From Roseithermus sacchariphilus (GTDB taxonomy: Bacteria > Bacteroidota > Rhodothermia > Rhodothermales > MEBIC09517), in NCBI GenBank assembly GCA_003285105.1, contig CP030158.1:4450449-4514448 (forward strand): a stretch of 64,000 nucleotides of DNA, in the 5' to 3' direction. The position numbers and the translations under genes were made by a program. Shown in pieces: positions 17,103 through 28,000 of this stretch. The notes under the pieces are model-generated. The model did no database searches, was not told the DNA's origin, and saw only the letters and a list, made by a program, of their open reading frames with translations. Numbering within the stretch: position 1 is the stretch's first letter; each line of letters opens with the position of its first letter.

Positions 17103-19682
17103 TCATCCGTTGCGATCCGGGGGTGCTACACTCCCCGCGATGCGAAACTTCGGCACCGTCTCGTCGGCCTGTACGACCGGGTGCCCGTTCACGAAGAGCG
17201 CCGCCTGCACCGGCTCGCCGGCCTGGAAGGCACCGTCGTAGCGGGGTGCGCGCGGGCCGGGCCGGTGGCCGCCGGTCGCGTAGCGGATCTCCCACGGCAG
17301 CACGTCCCCACCGAGCGGCGCCGCCCCGCCAAGCAGCCGGACGAGCCCGCCCTCCCGCACGATGGCCAGCGCGTAGACGGCCGCCCGCGGTCGCCGCTCC
17401 GCCTGCACCAGCACGCTGGCGATACCGGCGTCCGAAGATAACGGGTTCGCCCCGACAAGCGAAACCCCTCCGATCGTCCCGAAAAACACATTCTCCCAGG
17501 CGTCCGGCACGACGGTCCCGTGCTCGTCCTGCAGCGCGGCGTGGACGAAGACCACGTCCTTGCCGTCGCGGGCGAAGGGGCGGCCGCCCTCGTCCACCCA
17601 CACCGACAGGCGCGCGGGCCGGCCGGGCGTCCGCACGGCGTGGCGAGCCGCAGGGCGCCCGTCGAGGTAGCCGACGGCTTCGAGCAGGCCCGGCTCGAAG
17701 CGCTCCAAACGGAACGTGAAGGGCGGATGCGCCAGATGCGTCGAGAGGCGGTCGGCGTCCGGACGCTGCCGCGCCACGAGGCGGCCGCCCACCGAGAGGG
17801 CCACCTCGTCGCAGTTGCTGAACACCCGGACGTCGGTCGGCGAGTCGGGCGTCCAGTAACTGGCGATGAACACCATCGGCCCGGAGGCCAGCCCGGGATA
17901 CCGCTCGGCGGCATCCCGCTGGCTACGGAAGAAGTGGTAGGAGAACTTGGGCAGCCGGAACAGATCCATGCACCCGGAAGACTCGATGTCCGGCGCATAG
18001 CCCCGGTTGTAGTCGAACATCACCCAGAGGCCGTCGGCGAAGGCGATCGTCTTGCGGTTGTCGTTGTGAGCCTCCTGGAAGTTGGTGGCCTGCTGGAGCA
18101 GCGCCCGCTCGCCGTGCCAGCGGAGTTGCCGGCTGTTGGCCTCGTCCGGCGCGAGATCGGCCCAGGCCTCCTGGTTGAGCCCGGCATTCTGGGCGTAGTA
18201 CTCCCAGTCGCCGTATTCGCTCACGACGCACGGCCGGTCGGTGACCTCGACGCAGCCGCCGTGCTGCCGGGCCTGGATGAAGACGTCGTACCCGTCCGTC
18301 CAGCCGCAGGTGTACATTTGATCCCCCGGGTATTCCTCGTGGGCGATGGCCTGGGTCTTCGCCACGAACTCGGGCGGCATCCACGTCTCGTTGAGCGAGA
18401 CCTCCCACAGGATCACGCACGGGTGGTTGCGGTCCCGGCGAATGAGACGGCGGCAGTTTTCGTACTGGATCTCCGCGAAACGGGGGTCGTCCCGGTTGAA
18501 GTATTGCCAGCCGGGGATGCAGTTCATCACCACCAGCCCCAGCTCGTCGCAGGCCTCCATGAAGGACGGGTCGTGCGGATAATGCGAGAGGCGGATGTAG
18601 TCGAACCCGGCCTCTTTGATCTTCCGGGCGTCCCGGTACTGGGCCGCGTCCGGCACGGCATAACCGACGTAGGGATACTCCTGATGCCGGTTCGTCCCCC
18701 GCAGGAACATCTTTTCCCCGTTGATCCGGAACCCTTCGGCCGAGATCTCGATGCGCCGGATGCCAATGCGCGTCACTTCCTCGTCGACCACCGCGCCGTG
18801 CTCGACCAGACGGGTGCGAAGGGTGTACCGGGATGGCGAACGCGGGCTCCAGAGCGCCGGCCCCAGCACCTGCAGCGTCCGGACGACCTCCGTATCCTGG
18901 CCGGGAGCCAGCGTGACGGGGTCGGAGGTGGCCCCGGCCACGACCGCCCCGGCTTCGTCCTCCAGCACGTATTCGACGACGAAGCGACGCGCCCCGGCGT
19001 CGTCGTTGCGTACGTGGACCTGCACCCACACCAAGGCCGCCTCCGGCGTCACCTCGGGATAGCGCACGAACACCCCTCCGCTGGCGGTCTTATCGGCCAG
19101 GATCGGATCGGTGATGTGCAGCGGATCCTTGACGATCAGGTGCACGTCCCGGTAGATCCCGTGGTACAGGTTGAAGTCGAGCTGATGGAGCGGCTTCGGG
19201 CCGGTGATCGGGTTGTCGGTATTGTCGAGGCGAACGGTCAGGACGTGCTCGTAGCCGGGCACGAGGCGGCCGGTGAGGTCGAAGCCGAAGGGCAGGTAGC
19301 CGCCCAGGTGCCGGCCGAGGTGCTCGCCGTCGAGCCAGACGTCGGCCACGTTCATGGCCCCGTCGAAGAGCAGGTAGACCTTCTTGCCGGCCGTCTCGGG
19401 TCCCACCACGAAGCGCTTTTCGTACCAGCACAGGCCCTGCCACTGGTAGGTCGGGCTGCCGGGCTCGCCCGTCACCAGGGCCTCGATGCGGGCGGTGTGC
19501 GGCAACGTGACGGGCTCCCAGGCCGCCCCGGCCGGATCCTCACCCCGGAAGAAGCGCCAGTCCCGGTTGAAGGAGATGCGCGAGGGCCCGTGCTCCGCCG
19601 TCAGCAGACGCCCGGCGGAGGGAGCGAGCAACAGCGCGGCCCCGCCCGCGGCGGTGCTCTTCAGAAAGTCTCTGCGTCTCAT
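17103..19682 (-). CDS. GH2-family glycoside hydrolase (beta-galactosidase-like), Tat-exported
   Basis: An 859-residue enzyme opening with a twin-arginine signal (MRRRDFLKSTAAGG). The order is GH2 sugar-binding jelly roll (about 30-200), immunoglobulin-like domain, and TIM barrel with the acid/base Glu in VSLNETW (near residue 430) and the nucleophile Glu in VSEYGDWEY (near 487). Further beta domains follow. The family includes beta-galactosidases, beta-mannosidases and beta-glucuronidases. The galactan context favours beta-galactosidase acting on oligosaccharides in the periplasm. The frame remains open about 800 bases upstream of the start, but that part overlaps another gene and was rejected. 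Confidence 0.9.
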   Translation of the reverse strand: MRRRDFLKSTAAGGAALLLAPSAGRLLTAEHGPSRISFNRDWRFFRGEDPAGAAWEPVTLPHTARIEALVTGEPGSPTYQWQGLCWYEKRFVVGPETAGKKVYLLFDGAMNVADVWLDGEHLGRHLGGYLPFGFDLTGRLVPGYEHVLTVRLDNTDNPITGPKPLHQLDFNLYHGIYRDVHLIVKDPLHITDPILADKTASGGVFVRYPEVTPEAALVWVQVHVRNDDAGARRFVVEYVLEDEAGAVVAGATSDPVTLAPGQDTEVVRTLQVLGPALWSPRSPSRYTLRTRLVEHGAVVDEEVTRIGIRRIEISAEGFRINGEKMFLRGTNRHQEYPYVGYAVPDAAQYRDARKIKEAGFDYIRLSHYPHDPSFMEACDELGLVVMNCIPGWQYFNRDDPRFAEIQYENCRRLIRRDRNHPCVILWEVSLNETWMPPEFVAKTQAIAHEEYPGDQMYTCGWTDGYDVFIQARQHGGCVEVTDRPCVVSEYGDWEYYAQNAGLNQEAWADLAPDEANSRQLRWHGERALLQQATNFQEAHNDNRKTIAFADGLWVMFDYNRGYAPDIESSGCMDLFRLPKFSYHFFRSQRDAAERYPGLASGPMVFIASYWTPDSPTDVRVFSNCDEVALSVGGRLVARQRPDADRLSTHLAHPPFTFRLERFEPGLLEAVGYLDGRPAARHAVRTPGRPARLSVWVDEGGRPFARDGKDVVFVHAALQDEHGTVVPDAWENVFFGTIGGVSLVGANPLSSDAGIASVLVQAERRPRAAVYALAIVREGGLVRLLGGAAPLGGDVLPWEIRYATGGHRPGPRAPRYDGAFQAGEPVQAALFVNGHPVVQADETVPKFRIAGSVAPPDRNG

Positions 19683-19792
19683 CGGCCTGATGGGAAAAGC
19701 ATGATCGGGATCGTGGGGATCGCCACCGCCGCACCGGCCGCGACCGGGTTCATGCGGACCTCCGGTGCGGGAAAGCGCCTCGCCGGGGCGGG

Positions 19793-22366
19793 TCATTCCA
19801 GGACGATCCGCTCGACGTCGAATCCCCGGGGCACCTCCCGCCCCACGGCGTCGAACCAGGCGCCGTCGATGGCGAACTGGAGGCCGTCCAGGTTGCGGGG
19901 TTCCGGGGCATCGTCCGGCGTGGCGGCGTCGAACAGGTAGGGCAGGAACTGCGGGTAGGGGCGCGGTAGGAGGGCCAGCGGGGTGCGCCGCAGCGCGGCC
20001 AGCGGCACGGTGTACTCCTGCCAGGCTTCGGTGAGTTCGAGCACGGTCCCCCAGGCGGTGCCGTCCTGCTCCACGAGGGCCACCTCCAGCCGTCCCTCCG
20101 ATGCGCCGGCCGCCCGTGCCCGGATGCGCAGCGTCCCCGTCCCCGGCGCCTCCGCCAGCCGGTGCCGCTGTGCGGGCGTCAGGAACGTGCGCAGGGCGAA
20201 ATGTCCGGGCTCCGGCGCCAGGCTCTCGACGACGACGCGGAGCGCCGGGCGGTCCGGCGCGGTGCCTTCGGAAGGCTCCAGGCGGTAGCGCACGTAGTTC
20301 CAGAACGCCGGCGCAAGCAGGTGGTCGCGGTCGCGCCGGGCATCGAAGAGCACCACCGGGGCGTCTGGCGAGACGACCGGCACGTCCCACGTTGCGCGCC
20401 CGGTGAAATCCCACTGGAAGGGATGCCCCGCATCGCCGCCGGGGAAGGTGTGGGTTCCGTCGCGGCCGAAGACCACGATACGGTAGGAGAGCCATCCCGG
20501 CGTGAGGTGCCCGGCAGGGAGCGTGGCCGCGAACGTGAAGCCGTCACCCGGCGTCATCCGCACAGGACGCCCGGCGCCTCCGGGCGTCCCGGCAAGGAGC
20601 CACACCGAATCCGGCGGCGCCGCCGTCACCACGTCGGCCTGCACGGTGAAGGGCCGCCCCGCCGTCACGGCCTCCGGCGGGGTGTGCCGCACCACCGGCG
20701 GCCCCGGCGACGGCGGCGGGGCGAAGAAAGTGGCATCGACGGCGGGCACCTCCACCCCCGGTCGGGCCAGCACGTACACCCCCGGCCGGACGACGAACGC
20801 CCCGTCCCGCACGGCCGGGCGGTGCACATTCCCCGCATCGACCGGCTCCACGGTGAAGGCCGGCCCCAGATCCGGCAGCGCCACCCGCATGCGACGGTCC
20901 CGCCAGAGCACCCGCGCCACCGGACGCCGCAGGCTCGGGCGGCTGAACGGGTCCTCCACCCAGGCGACGTCCGGGTAGACCTCCAGCCGCCAGAGGCCCT
21001 CGCCCAGCCGGTCCAGGAAGTAGGCGCCGGTGCCCGCATACGTCACCACGGGCGAGGAGCCGACGCCCGCCACGTGCCGGAGCGCCGCCGGCGCCGGCGG
21101 GATGGTCTGCGTGTCGTTCGAATGGTAAAAGACCGTGTCCGCCACCATCTCGCTCAGGTCGTCTTCGTAGCGGACGCGGAACGGGCCGAAGGTACTCGTT
21201 TCGGGGTACGTGCCGAACGCGGCCCCGCGCGGGGTGCGGCGGAACACCTCCCCGGCGATCATGAAGCCGATGGCCCGGCCCGGCGTGTAGACCAGGTTCA
21301 GGAAATGGGTCTGGTAATCCGTGTTCGCCCAGGCAAACGCCAGCGGGTCGTAGGCGAACTGCGTGGCCCACTGGAACCCGGCTTCCCGGAAGCTGCGGGC
21401 CATGGCCGGATACAGGTACGACCCCGCCACGTCCGCCGCGTCGAACTCGTACACCATGCGGGCCTTGTTCCGGCAGTCCGGGAAGTCCGCGAACGGGAGC
21501 GGATAGTGATCCACGTTGGGCAGCATGTTCCCCCCCACGGCGGCGCCCCGGACGAGCCCCGTCGGGTACCACTGCACGGTGACGCCGTCGATGCGGGCGG
21601 CGCAGACAGCCTGGCCGTGGCCGTCGGTGTAGCCCTGGCTGATGTTGTAGAAGATCGGCTTGCGGAAGCCGGCTTCGCGCAGGGCGTCGGCCAGCGTGTC
21701 GATGAAGCGGGTCGTCTCCGCCGCCCCCCCCGGGTGGCTCGGCTCGTTGAACAACTCCACGGCGATGATGGCGGGATCGTCGCGATAGCTGTAGCCGGTG
21801 TACGGGTTGACGTGTGCGATGAACTGCCGGAGGTAGTTGACCTGCGCCCGCCGGGCCTCGGGGTCGGTCGTCATCTCCCCTTTGGAATAGTAGTCCGAGA
21901 TGCCGCCGGTGCCGGGATCCGGCTCGGGATACCCGGCCCCCCACCAGGCGATCGGCGTCAGGACAGTCCGGATGCCGCGCTCGGCCAGCCGGGCCAGCAG
22001 GTAGTCCAGCAGGTCCAGGTGGTCGTTCTCGATCAGGTTGCCGTGCCGGTCGGTGATCTCACGGTCCCAGACGTGGATGCGGTACGCGTCGAGGCCCAGG
22101 CGGACGAAATGGGCCACGTCCTGGTCGATGGCCCGCTTGCGGTCGGCACCGACGTAGCCCAGGGCACGGTAGCCATGGGCAAACGGAGCCCCGTAATTCA
22201 CCCCGAAGAGCGCGACCTCCTCCCCGGTGCTGCGCCACCGCATCACCCCCGTCTCATCGACGAAAACCGGCCCTTCCTGCCCCGATGACTTACCAACAGG
22301 CATGACCAGCCAGGCCAGAAGAAGGGCGACAAGCCCCCTCGTTCGAACGGTTACGGGTATCATCAT
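19793..22366 (-). CDS. Secreted clan GH-A glycoside hydrolase (GH5-like)
   Basis: An 857-residue exported protein (signal LVALLLAWLVMPVGKSSGQ). The TIM barrel covers about residues 30-400: LFGVNYGAPF, DAYRIHVWDRE, acid/base Glu in AVELFNEPSH (near 207) and a candidate nucleophile in MVYEFDAAD (near 307). The C-terminal half holds beta-sandwich domains, the last with a carbohydrate-binding-like finish (LDGLQFAIDGAWFD). The fold is clear but the exact family is not. Context suggests a beta-galactoside substrate. ATG 22366 is the first of two adjacent Met codons and gives the best signal peptide. Confidence 0.75.
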   Translation of the reverse strand: MMIPVTVRTRGLVALLLAWLVMPVGKSSGQEGPVFVDETGVMRWRSTGEEVALFGVNYGAPFAHGYRALGYVGADRKRAIDQDVAHFVRLGLDAYRIHVWDREITDRHGNLIENDHLDLLDYLLARLAERGIRTVLTPIAWWGAGYPEPDPGTGGISDYYSKGEMTTDPEARRAQVNYLRQFIAHVNPYTGYSYRDDPAIIAVELFNEPSHPGGAAETTRFIDTLADALREAGFRKPIFYNISQGYTDGHGQAVCAARIDGVTVQWYPTGLVRGAAVGGNMLPNVDHYPLPFADFPDCRNKARMVYEFDAADVAGSYLYPAMARSFREAGFQWATQFAYDPLAFAWANTDYQTHFLNLVYTPGRAIGFMIAGEVFRRTPRGAAFGTYPETSTFGPFRVRYEDDLSEMVADTVFYHSNDTQTIPPAPAALRHVAGVGSSPVVTYAGTGAYFLDRLGEGLWRLEVYPDVAWVEDPFSRPSLRRPVARVLWRDRRMRVALPDLGPAFTVEPVDAGNVHRPAVRDGAFVVRPGVYVLARPGVEVPAVDATFFAPPPSPGPPVVRHTPPEAVTAGRPFTVQADVVTAAPPDSVWLLAGTPGGAGRPVRMTPGDGFTFAATLPAGHLTPGWLSYRIVVFGRDGTHTFPGGDAGHPFQWDFTGRATWDVPVVSPDAPVVLFDARRDRDHLLAPAFWNYVRYRLEPSEGTAPDRPALRVVVESLAPEPGHFALRTFLTPAQRHRLAEAPGTGTLRIRARAAGASEGRLEVALVEQDGTAWGTVLELTEAWQEYTVPLAALRRTPLALLPRPYPQFLPYLFDAATPDDAPEPRNLDGLQFAIDGAWFDAVGREVPRGFDVERIVLE

Positions 22367-22524
22367 GCGAACGAATGTGGGATGAAGGCACACGCCGGGG
22401 CTGCTCGGCCGCCGTGCCCGGCGCTTATGACGAGGCGGGGCCACCGGCGCCGGGAAGGCCATGCCTCCCGCCTGCCGCGCCCCGCCTCGACCCCGCCAGT
22501 TTCATGAAAGACGGCTGCCGTCTG

Positions 22525-23442
22525 CTACCGGACGATCAACATTTGCCTGGTCACCGCATGGCCATCGGCTCCTGAGGCAAGGCGGTAAAAATACAGGCCC
22601 GGCGGCACCACGCGCGAGGCCTCGTCCCGGCCGTCCCAGCGGACGGCATGCGGCCCCACCGGCTGCACGGTCTCCACGAGCGTGCGCACGCGGCGGCCGA
22701 GCACGTCGAACACCTCCAGCCGCACGGCGCCGGCACGGTTCAAGCGATAGCCGATGTACGTGGACGTCCCGGCGACGAACGGGTTCGGGGCGTTCTGTGC
22801 GAGTTCGAAGAGCGCCGGGGCCTCCCGCTCGACGGCCGTACCTACCGAACGGAACAGGCGCACATTGTCCAACTCAGCCCAGCTGTTGTCTTCCGCCGTG
22901 TCGGGGTCGCCGTCGCCGTTCGTGTTGTCCACGGCCACGCCCAGCCGATGCCCGATGGCCTCGGGCACGTCGTCAGCCGAGAAGGAAGCGGTGATCTCCA
23001 CCATGGGCTCGCTGATGCCTTCGAAATCCCAGGTGGTGGTGGCGACCGGGACGCGCGTGCCGTTGTCGTCGTAGTAGAGGATGACGTCGAAGGTAGTGGC
23101 CTGCCAGCTGCTCCGCGCATCCACGTGCAGCGTGTAGGTTTCCCCGGCCGCGATGACATACTCGGTCAGTTGCCAGAGCTGGGGGTCGAAGTTGGCCAGC
23201 CAGGCCGCGCAAACCCCGTCGGTGGCGTTGGCATTGTCCGAGACGCCCGAATCGGTCGGCGGGGTGTCCATGCTCCAGCCGGGCACGTCGATGAAGTTCG
23301 TCACCCGGATGCACGGCGTGTTGCCGTTCGGGTCGAGTTCGAAGCTCGGGTTGATGAGCGTGATGGCTTCCTGAGCGTGGGCGCCGGCCACCCACACGCC
23401 CGGCAACAGCAACAGGGCCAACGTTCGTAGCAGTGTCTTCAT
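22525..23442 (-). CDS. T9SS-sorted carbohydrate-binding-like protein
   Basis: A 305-residue secreted protein with a signal peptide (MKTLLRTLALLLLPGVWVAGAHAQ). One beta-sandwich follows (about residues 25-200: LINPSFELDPNGN, WQLTEYVIAAGETYTLHVDA, WAELDNVRLF). This is the layout of galactose-binding-like or CBM domains. The last 85 residues form a type A T9SS sorting domain: LAQNAPNPFVAGT, VFDVLGRRVRTLVE, LYFYRLASG, KxM-like end RQMLIVR. It is likely displayed on the cell surface beside SusD as a glycan-binding protein. No catalytic residues are seen. Confidence 0.75.
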   Translation of the reverse strand: MKTLLRTLALLLLPGVWVAGAHAQEAITLINPSFELDPNGNTPCIRVTNFIDVPGWSMDTPPTDSGVSDNANATDGVCAAWLANFDPQLWQLTEYVIAAGETYTLHVDARSSWQATTFDVILYYDDNGTRVPVATTTWDFEGISEPMVEITASFSADDVPEAIGHRLGVAVDNTNGDGDPDTAEDNSWAELDNVRLFRSVGTAVEREAPALFELAQNAPNPFVAGTSTYIGYRLNRAGAVRLEVFDVLGRRVRTLVETVQPVGPHAVRWDGRDEASRVVPPGLYFYRLASGADGHAVTRQMLIVR

Positions 23443-23485
23443 GGCATCCTCCGCATGGTATGCGTCTGGTGTGGAGAAGTCAGGG

Positions 23486-25003
23486 TCAGTAACCGGGGTT
23501 CTGCTCGATCACGCCGCCCCCCTGGTCGATGACTTCCTGCGGGATGGGGAACAGGACGTGGTGCGGGCCGGCGCTGGCCCCTGCCGGTGCGTAGTCGATG
23601 AACTTACCGTGGCGGATCAGATCCTGCCGCCGGACACCCTCGGCATAGAGCTCGCGCCCCCGCTCCTGCAGGATGGCCTCCCGGAACTCCTCCTGCGTCA
23701 TGCCGCTCCAGGGCGCCAGCCCGGCACGCGCGCGCACCTGGTTGACGTACTCGTAGGCCTCCTCCGGGCCGCGCTGCTCGTTGATGGCCTCGGCCAGCGA
23801 GAGCAAGGCCTCGGCGTAGCGAAAGACCGGCATGTCGAAGCCGTAACCGGGCCCGTCCCCCTGGATGTCGGTGAACTTGAGCGGGATGGCCCCGCGCATA
23901 CCGTTGTTGCGAGTCCGCACGGCGCCGGTCGTCGTCACGTAGCTATCGGCGATGGTATGGAGCCGCTCGTCGCCGGGCTCGAAGAGGTCGTAGAACTCCC
24001 AGGGCATCCAGAAGCCGTACCACCCCGGCCCCCGCGTGATGGTCTTGCCCGAAGGCAGGGTCGTCGAGGCAAAGTTCGGCGGGATGATCTCCTGCGGCCA
24101 GTAGTTCTGCGAGGCTTCGTTGGCCGGGACGGCGTAGATGATTTCGTTGTTCTGCTCGACGTTGAACACGTCCGGGTAGTAGGGCATCAGCGAGTAGCCC
24201 ATCGCCATGATGTCGCGGGCCACCTGTTCGGCTTTGGTCCACTGCTTCTCGTGCATGTAGAGGCGCAGCAGCACCATGCGCACGGCGCCCTTGCTCACCC
24301 GTCCCCAGTTGGCCGCATCGCCGTTGTAGCGGTCGGGCAGGTCGGGCAGGGCCTCCAGCAGGTCCTTCTCGATAGCGGCCACGTACTCCTCTCTGGACAG
24401 GCGCGGGGTGATGGTGGGGTCATACAGCGTCGCCGGGTCCAGTTTCACGTTCACCGGGCCGAAGAAGTCGTAGAGGATGAACATGAGCCAGCCGCGCAGC
24501 GCCTTCGCCTCGGCGATGTAGCGTGCCTTCACAGCGGGCGTAACGGGCGCGTCCGACTTCTGGATCTTGTCGATGACGTCGGTGGCCCGGGCCACATAGC
24601 GGATCTTGGCATACGTGGGGCCTTCGCCGCCATTGAAGGTAGTCGGCCCCCATTCGAAGAAGTCGAACGTGGTGCTCCAGGGGCTGAACAGCTCGTCCGT
24701 GGGGGTCATGCTCCGGATCAGGTACGTCTTCGGGTCGTGGTTGTAGAGCGCGGCATACCACACCCCGGCCCCCTGATCGTTCGTCCCCCAGTCGGTCATG
24801 AAGGGGTTGTAGAGGGCGGCCACGGCCGTCCGGAAATCCGCCTCCGAGGAGAAGAAGTTCTCCGGCGTCAGGTCACCGAACACCTCTGGCTCGAGCAAGT
24901 CCGAACATCCTGACAGCGGCAGCAAGAGGAGGCCGGAAAGCGCGATCAGTACCGCGATACGAGAGAACATCGCCGACGTGGGCGAGACGAGAAGATCTTT
25001 CAT
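23486..25003 (-). CDS. susD: SusD/RagB-family glycan-binding lipoprotein
   Basis: A 505-residue outer-membrane lipoprotein. The hydrophobic leader ends at the lipobox LPLSGC, followed by an acidic stretch and then TPR-like helices of the SusD fold (FRTAVAALYNPFMTDW, YVARATDVIDKIQ, YIAEAKALRGWLMFILYDFFGPV). The C-terminal part has the standard ILQERGRELYAEGVRRQDLIRHGKF and ends with a short tail, VIEQNPGY. SusD proteins cap the SusC channel and capture oligosaccharides. It lies 15 bases downstream of susC in the same operon. An internal Met at residue 12 is an alternative start. Confidence 0.95.
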   Translation of the reverse strand: MKDLLVSPTSAMFSRIAVLIALSGLLLLPLSGCSDLLEPEVFGDLTPENFFSSEADFRTAVAALYNPFMTDWGTNDQGAGVWYAALYNHDPKTYLIRSMTPTDELFSPWSTTFDFFEWGPTTFNGGEGPTYAKIRYVARATDVIDKIQKSDAPVTPAVKARYIAEAKALRGWLMFILYDFFGPVNVKLDPATLYDPTITPRLSREEYVAAIEKDLLEALPDLPDRYNGDAANWGRVSKGAVRMVLLRLYMHEKQWTKAEQVARDIMAMGYSLMPYYPDVFNVEQNNEIIYAVPANEASQNYWPQEIIPPNFASTTLPSGKTITRGPGWYGFWMPWEFYDLFEPGDERLHTIADSYVTTTGAVRTRNNGMRGAIPLKFTDIQGDGPGYGFDMPVFRYAEALLSLAEAINEQRGPEEAYEYVNQVRARAGLAPWSGMTQEEFREAILQERGRELYAEGVRRQDLIRHGKFIDYAPAGASAGPHHVLFPIPQEVIDQGGGVIEQNPGY

Positions 25004-25018
25004 GGTCCTTCGATGGCG

Positions 25019-28000
25019 CTAAAAGTTGAGCTCCAGCCCGAACGTCGTCGTGTAGGCCTTCGGATAGGGGTTCGGCTCGGTGAATTCGGGGTCGAAGCCG
25101 GGATAGTTCGTCATGACGGCCAGGTCCTGCACCGTCACGAACAACCGGGCCGATTGCAGCGGACTGCCCGCCCCGAGCAGACGCCCCGGCATCGTATAAC
25201 CGAGTGACACGTTGCGAAGCCGGAGGAAACTCGCGTCCTTCAGGTCGTAGTCGTGGTTGCCGGTCGGGTTCTGCGTGTCGTACGGATTGGTGGCAATGCC
25301 GGGATAGGCACCCTCCGGGTTGGTGGAAGACCACACGTCCCGGGCGTAGATGGTCGTATTCTCCGGGTTGGTAGACTGGGAGATCACGAAGGTATTGGGC
25401 GCGAAGTTGTTATTGCGCTTGTAGCCCAGGTTGCCGTAGAGGTAGACGTTGAGGTCGAACCCGCCCAGCGTGAAGGTGTTGTTGAACCCAATGGTCCACC
25501 GTGGCGCGGCATGGCCCAGGATGACCACGTCCTGCTCGTCGAGGACGCCGTCCCCGTTCTGATCGACGTAGCGGAGGTTGCCCGGGTTGGCCGCCGGCAT
25601 GTGGGCCGGGCGGTCGGCCTCGCTCCGAATGATGCCGTCGGTCTGCCAGCCGTAGATGGCATCGAGCGGGTCGTTCTCCCCGATGTAGGGAGCCAGCGGC
25701 ACCTGCGGGTTCCGCTCGACCCACACGCTCTTGTAGTGCGAGACGCTCATGTCGGTCTCCCACGTGAACGACCCCGCCCCGACGTTGAGCGTGTGCAATT
25801 CGATCTCGAAACCGCGGCTACGGGTGGCGCCCACGTTGTCCGCCACGCGCCCGACGGCGTTGTTCGAGGGCAGCGGGTTGAAGTCGAGCAGGTCCCGCGC
25901 CGTCTTGACGAAGTAGTCGACCGACCCGCGGACGCGATTGGCCCACAGGCCGAAGTCCACCCCCACGTTGAAGGTCGAGACCGTCTCCCAGCGGAGGTCC
26001 GGGTTGGCCACCTGCGAGAGGGCCACGCCGTTGTAGAGCGTGTTTCCGATCAGGAAGGGATAGCCCGGGCTGTAGAGTTGCAGGGCATTGCCGCTGAGGA
26101 TGCTCTCGTTGCCGGCCTGCCCGTAGCCGGCCCGCACCTTGAGCTGCGTCACGGCCGTCACGTCCCGCAGGAACGCCTCGTCCGAGATGATCCAGGCCGC
26201 CGAGATGCCGGGGAAGAACCCCCACTTGTGATTCTCGGCGAAGATGCTGGACCCGTCCCGCCGGGCTACCAGGGAGAGGATGTACCGGTCGTGCAGGCTG
26301 TAGTTCAGCCGGGCGAACTGCGAGAGCTTCGTCCGCGCGGTCTTCCACGAGCCGATGCGGTTCTGCAGCAGCTCGGTCGAGACCCCCAGGTTGTTATAGG
26401 AGAAGGCATCGGTGAAGAAGCCCACGCCCTGCACCGAGGACCCTTCCGTCAATGCCCGGTAATAGCCGGCACCGCCGACGGCGGTCAGGCTGCTGGGGCC
26501 GAACTGGTTCGTGTAGGTAAAGTACGCCTCGCCGCTGTAGTTCTCGACGGTCGACTCGCTCTTCTGCGCCATCCCTTCCGGGAACTGCGCGTTGTTCGTC
26601 GTCCGCGGCAGGTAGAACCCCCGCACCGTCGACTCGCTCTGCGCCTGCCCGACGACGTTCAAGCGCAACTGATCCGTCAGATCCACCTCGAGGGTAGGCG
26701 TGGCAAACAGGCTCGTCGTCCGGCTCCGGTCGTCGATGGCCAGGAACGCCGCCGGGTTCATGATGAGGCGGTTGAAGGTGGAGGCGTAGTCCCCGTTCTC
26801 ATCATAGACCGGCACGGTGGGCGCATAGGCCATCGCCGCCTGGATCATGTTGAATTTCTCCTGCCCGCCCGAGTTGGCCCCGGTCGAGGCATTGCTGCCA
26901 ACCAGACGACTGGCGGACATACGCAGGCGCAGGCGCACCCGCTCCGAGACGGTCTGGTCCAGGTTGACGCGGCCGCTGTAGCGCCGCAGCCCCGAGTTCT
27001 CGAGCACGGCGTCGTTGTCCTGCAGGTTGAAGGACACATAGGCAGCCGTCGTAGCCGAGCCCCCGCTCAGCGAGAGGTTGTGCTCGTGGATGTGGCCGTT
27101 CTCCGTGACCAGCCCCAGCCAGTCCGTCCCCTCACCGGCCGCCTGCATCTCCTGCTCGGTGAAGAGCGGAATGTAGGGCGAGACGCTGTTCGGATCGGTC
27201 GCGCCGTAGGGCGCGATGCGGTTCTCGAACAGGTATCGCTCGTAGGCCAGGCGGTCCTGCTCCTGCATGAACTGACGGGCGTTCATCAGGGGGAAGTAGT
27301 CATAGGGCGTCTGCGCCGACATGCTACCGCGGTAGCTGGCCCGCAGGCGGCCGGCCCGCCCGCTCCGGGTGGTGATCAGCACGACGCCGTTGGCGGCCGC
27401 CGAGCCGTAGATGGCCGCCGCGCTGGCGTCCTTGAGCACCGTCACCGAAGCGATGTCCTCCGGGTTGAGGAAGCTGAGGGGATCCCGGTCGACGCCGCCA
27501 TAGAAGCCGAGGTCGGTATCATCGAGCCCGGGCACGGAGGAGGTGTACTCGGTCACGGGCACCCCGTCGATGACATAGAGCGGGGTGTTGTTGCCGCGCG
27601 GCGAGATGGCACCCCGGATGTTGACCGAGACGCCGCCCCCCGGCTGGGCCGAGCGCGTCTGCAGGTTCAGGCCGGGTGCCCGGCCCTGCAAGAGCTGGTT
27701 GACCGTGGTCGCCCCCGCCGGCTCGAGCCGCTCCACGTCTACCGTCGTGACGGCACCGCTCAGATTCCGTTCTCGCTGAGCCACGTACCCGATGATCACG
27801 ACGTCCTCCAGCACCTGCACGTCCGGCTCGAGCACGACATCGACCACATCCCGCCCCGCCACAGGGACAACCTGCGTCACATAACCGACGAAAGAAAACA
27901 CCAGGGTGTCCTGAGGCGTGGGCACTTGCAACTGGTACCTTCCATCGACCGTGGTGGTCGTACCCAGCGTCGTGCCCCTTACCACGATGTTCACTCCCGG

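Noticed and set aside
19683-20495. Upstream extension of the GH2 frame by about 270 residues
   Set aside because: It overlaps the clan GH-A gene on the same strand, lacks protein-like composition and would bury the Tat signal. It is open only because stop codons are rare at this GC content.
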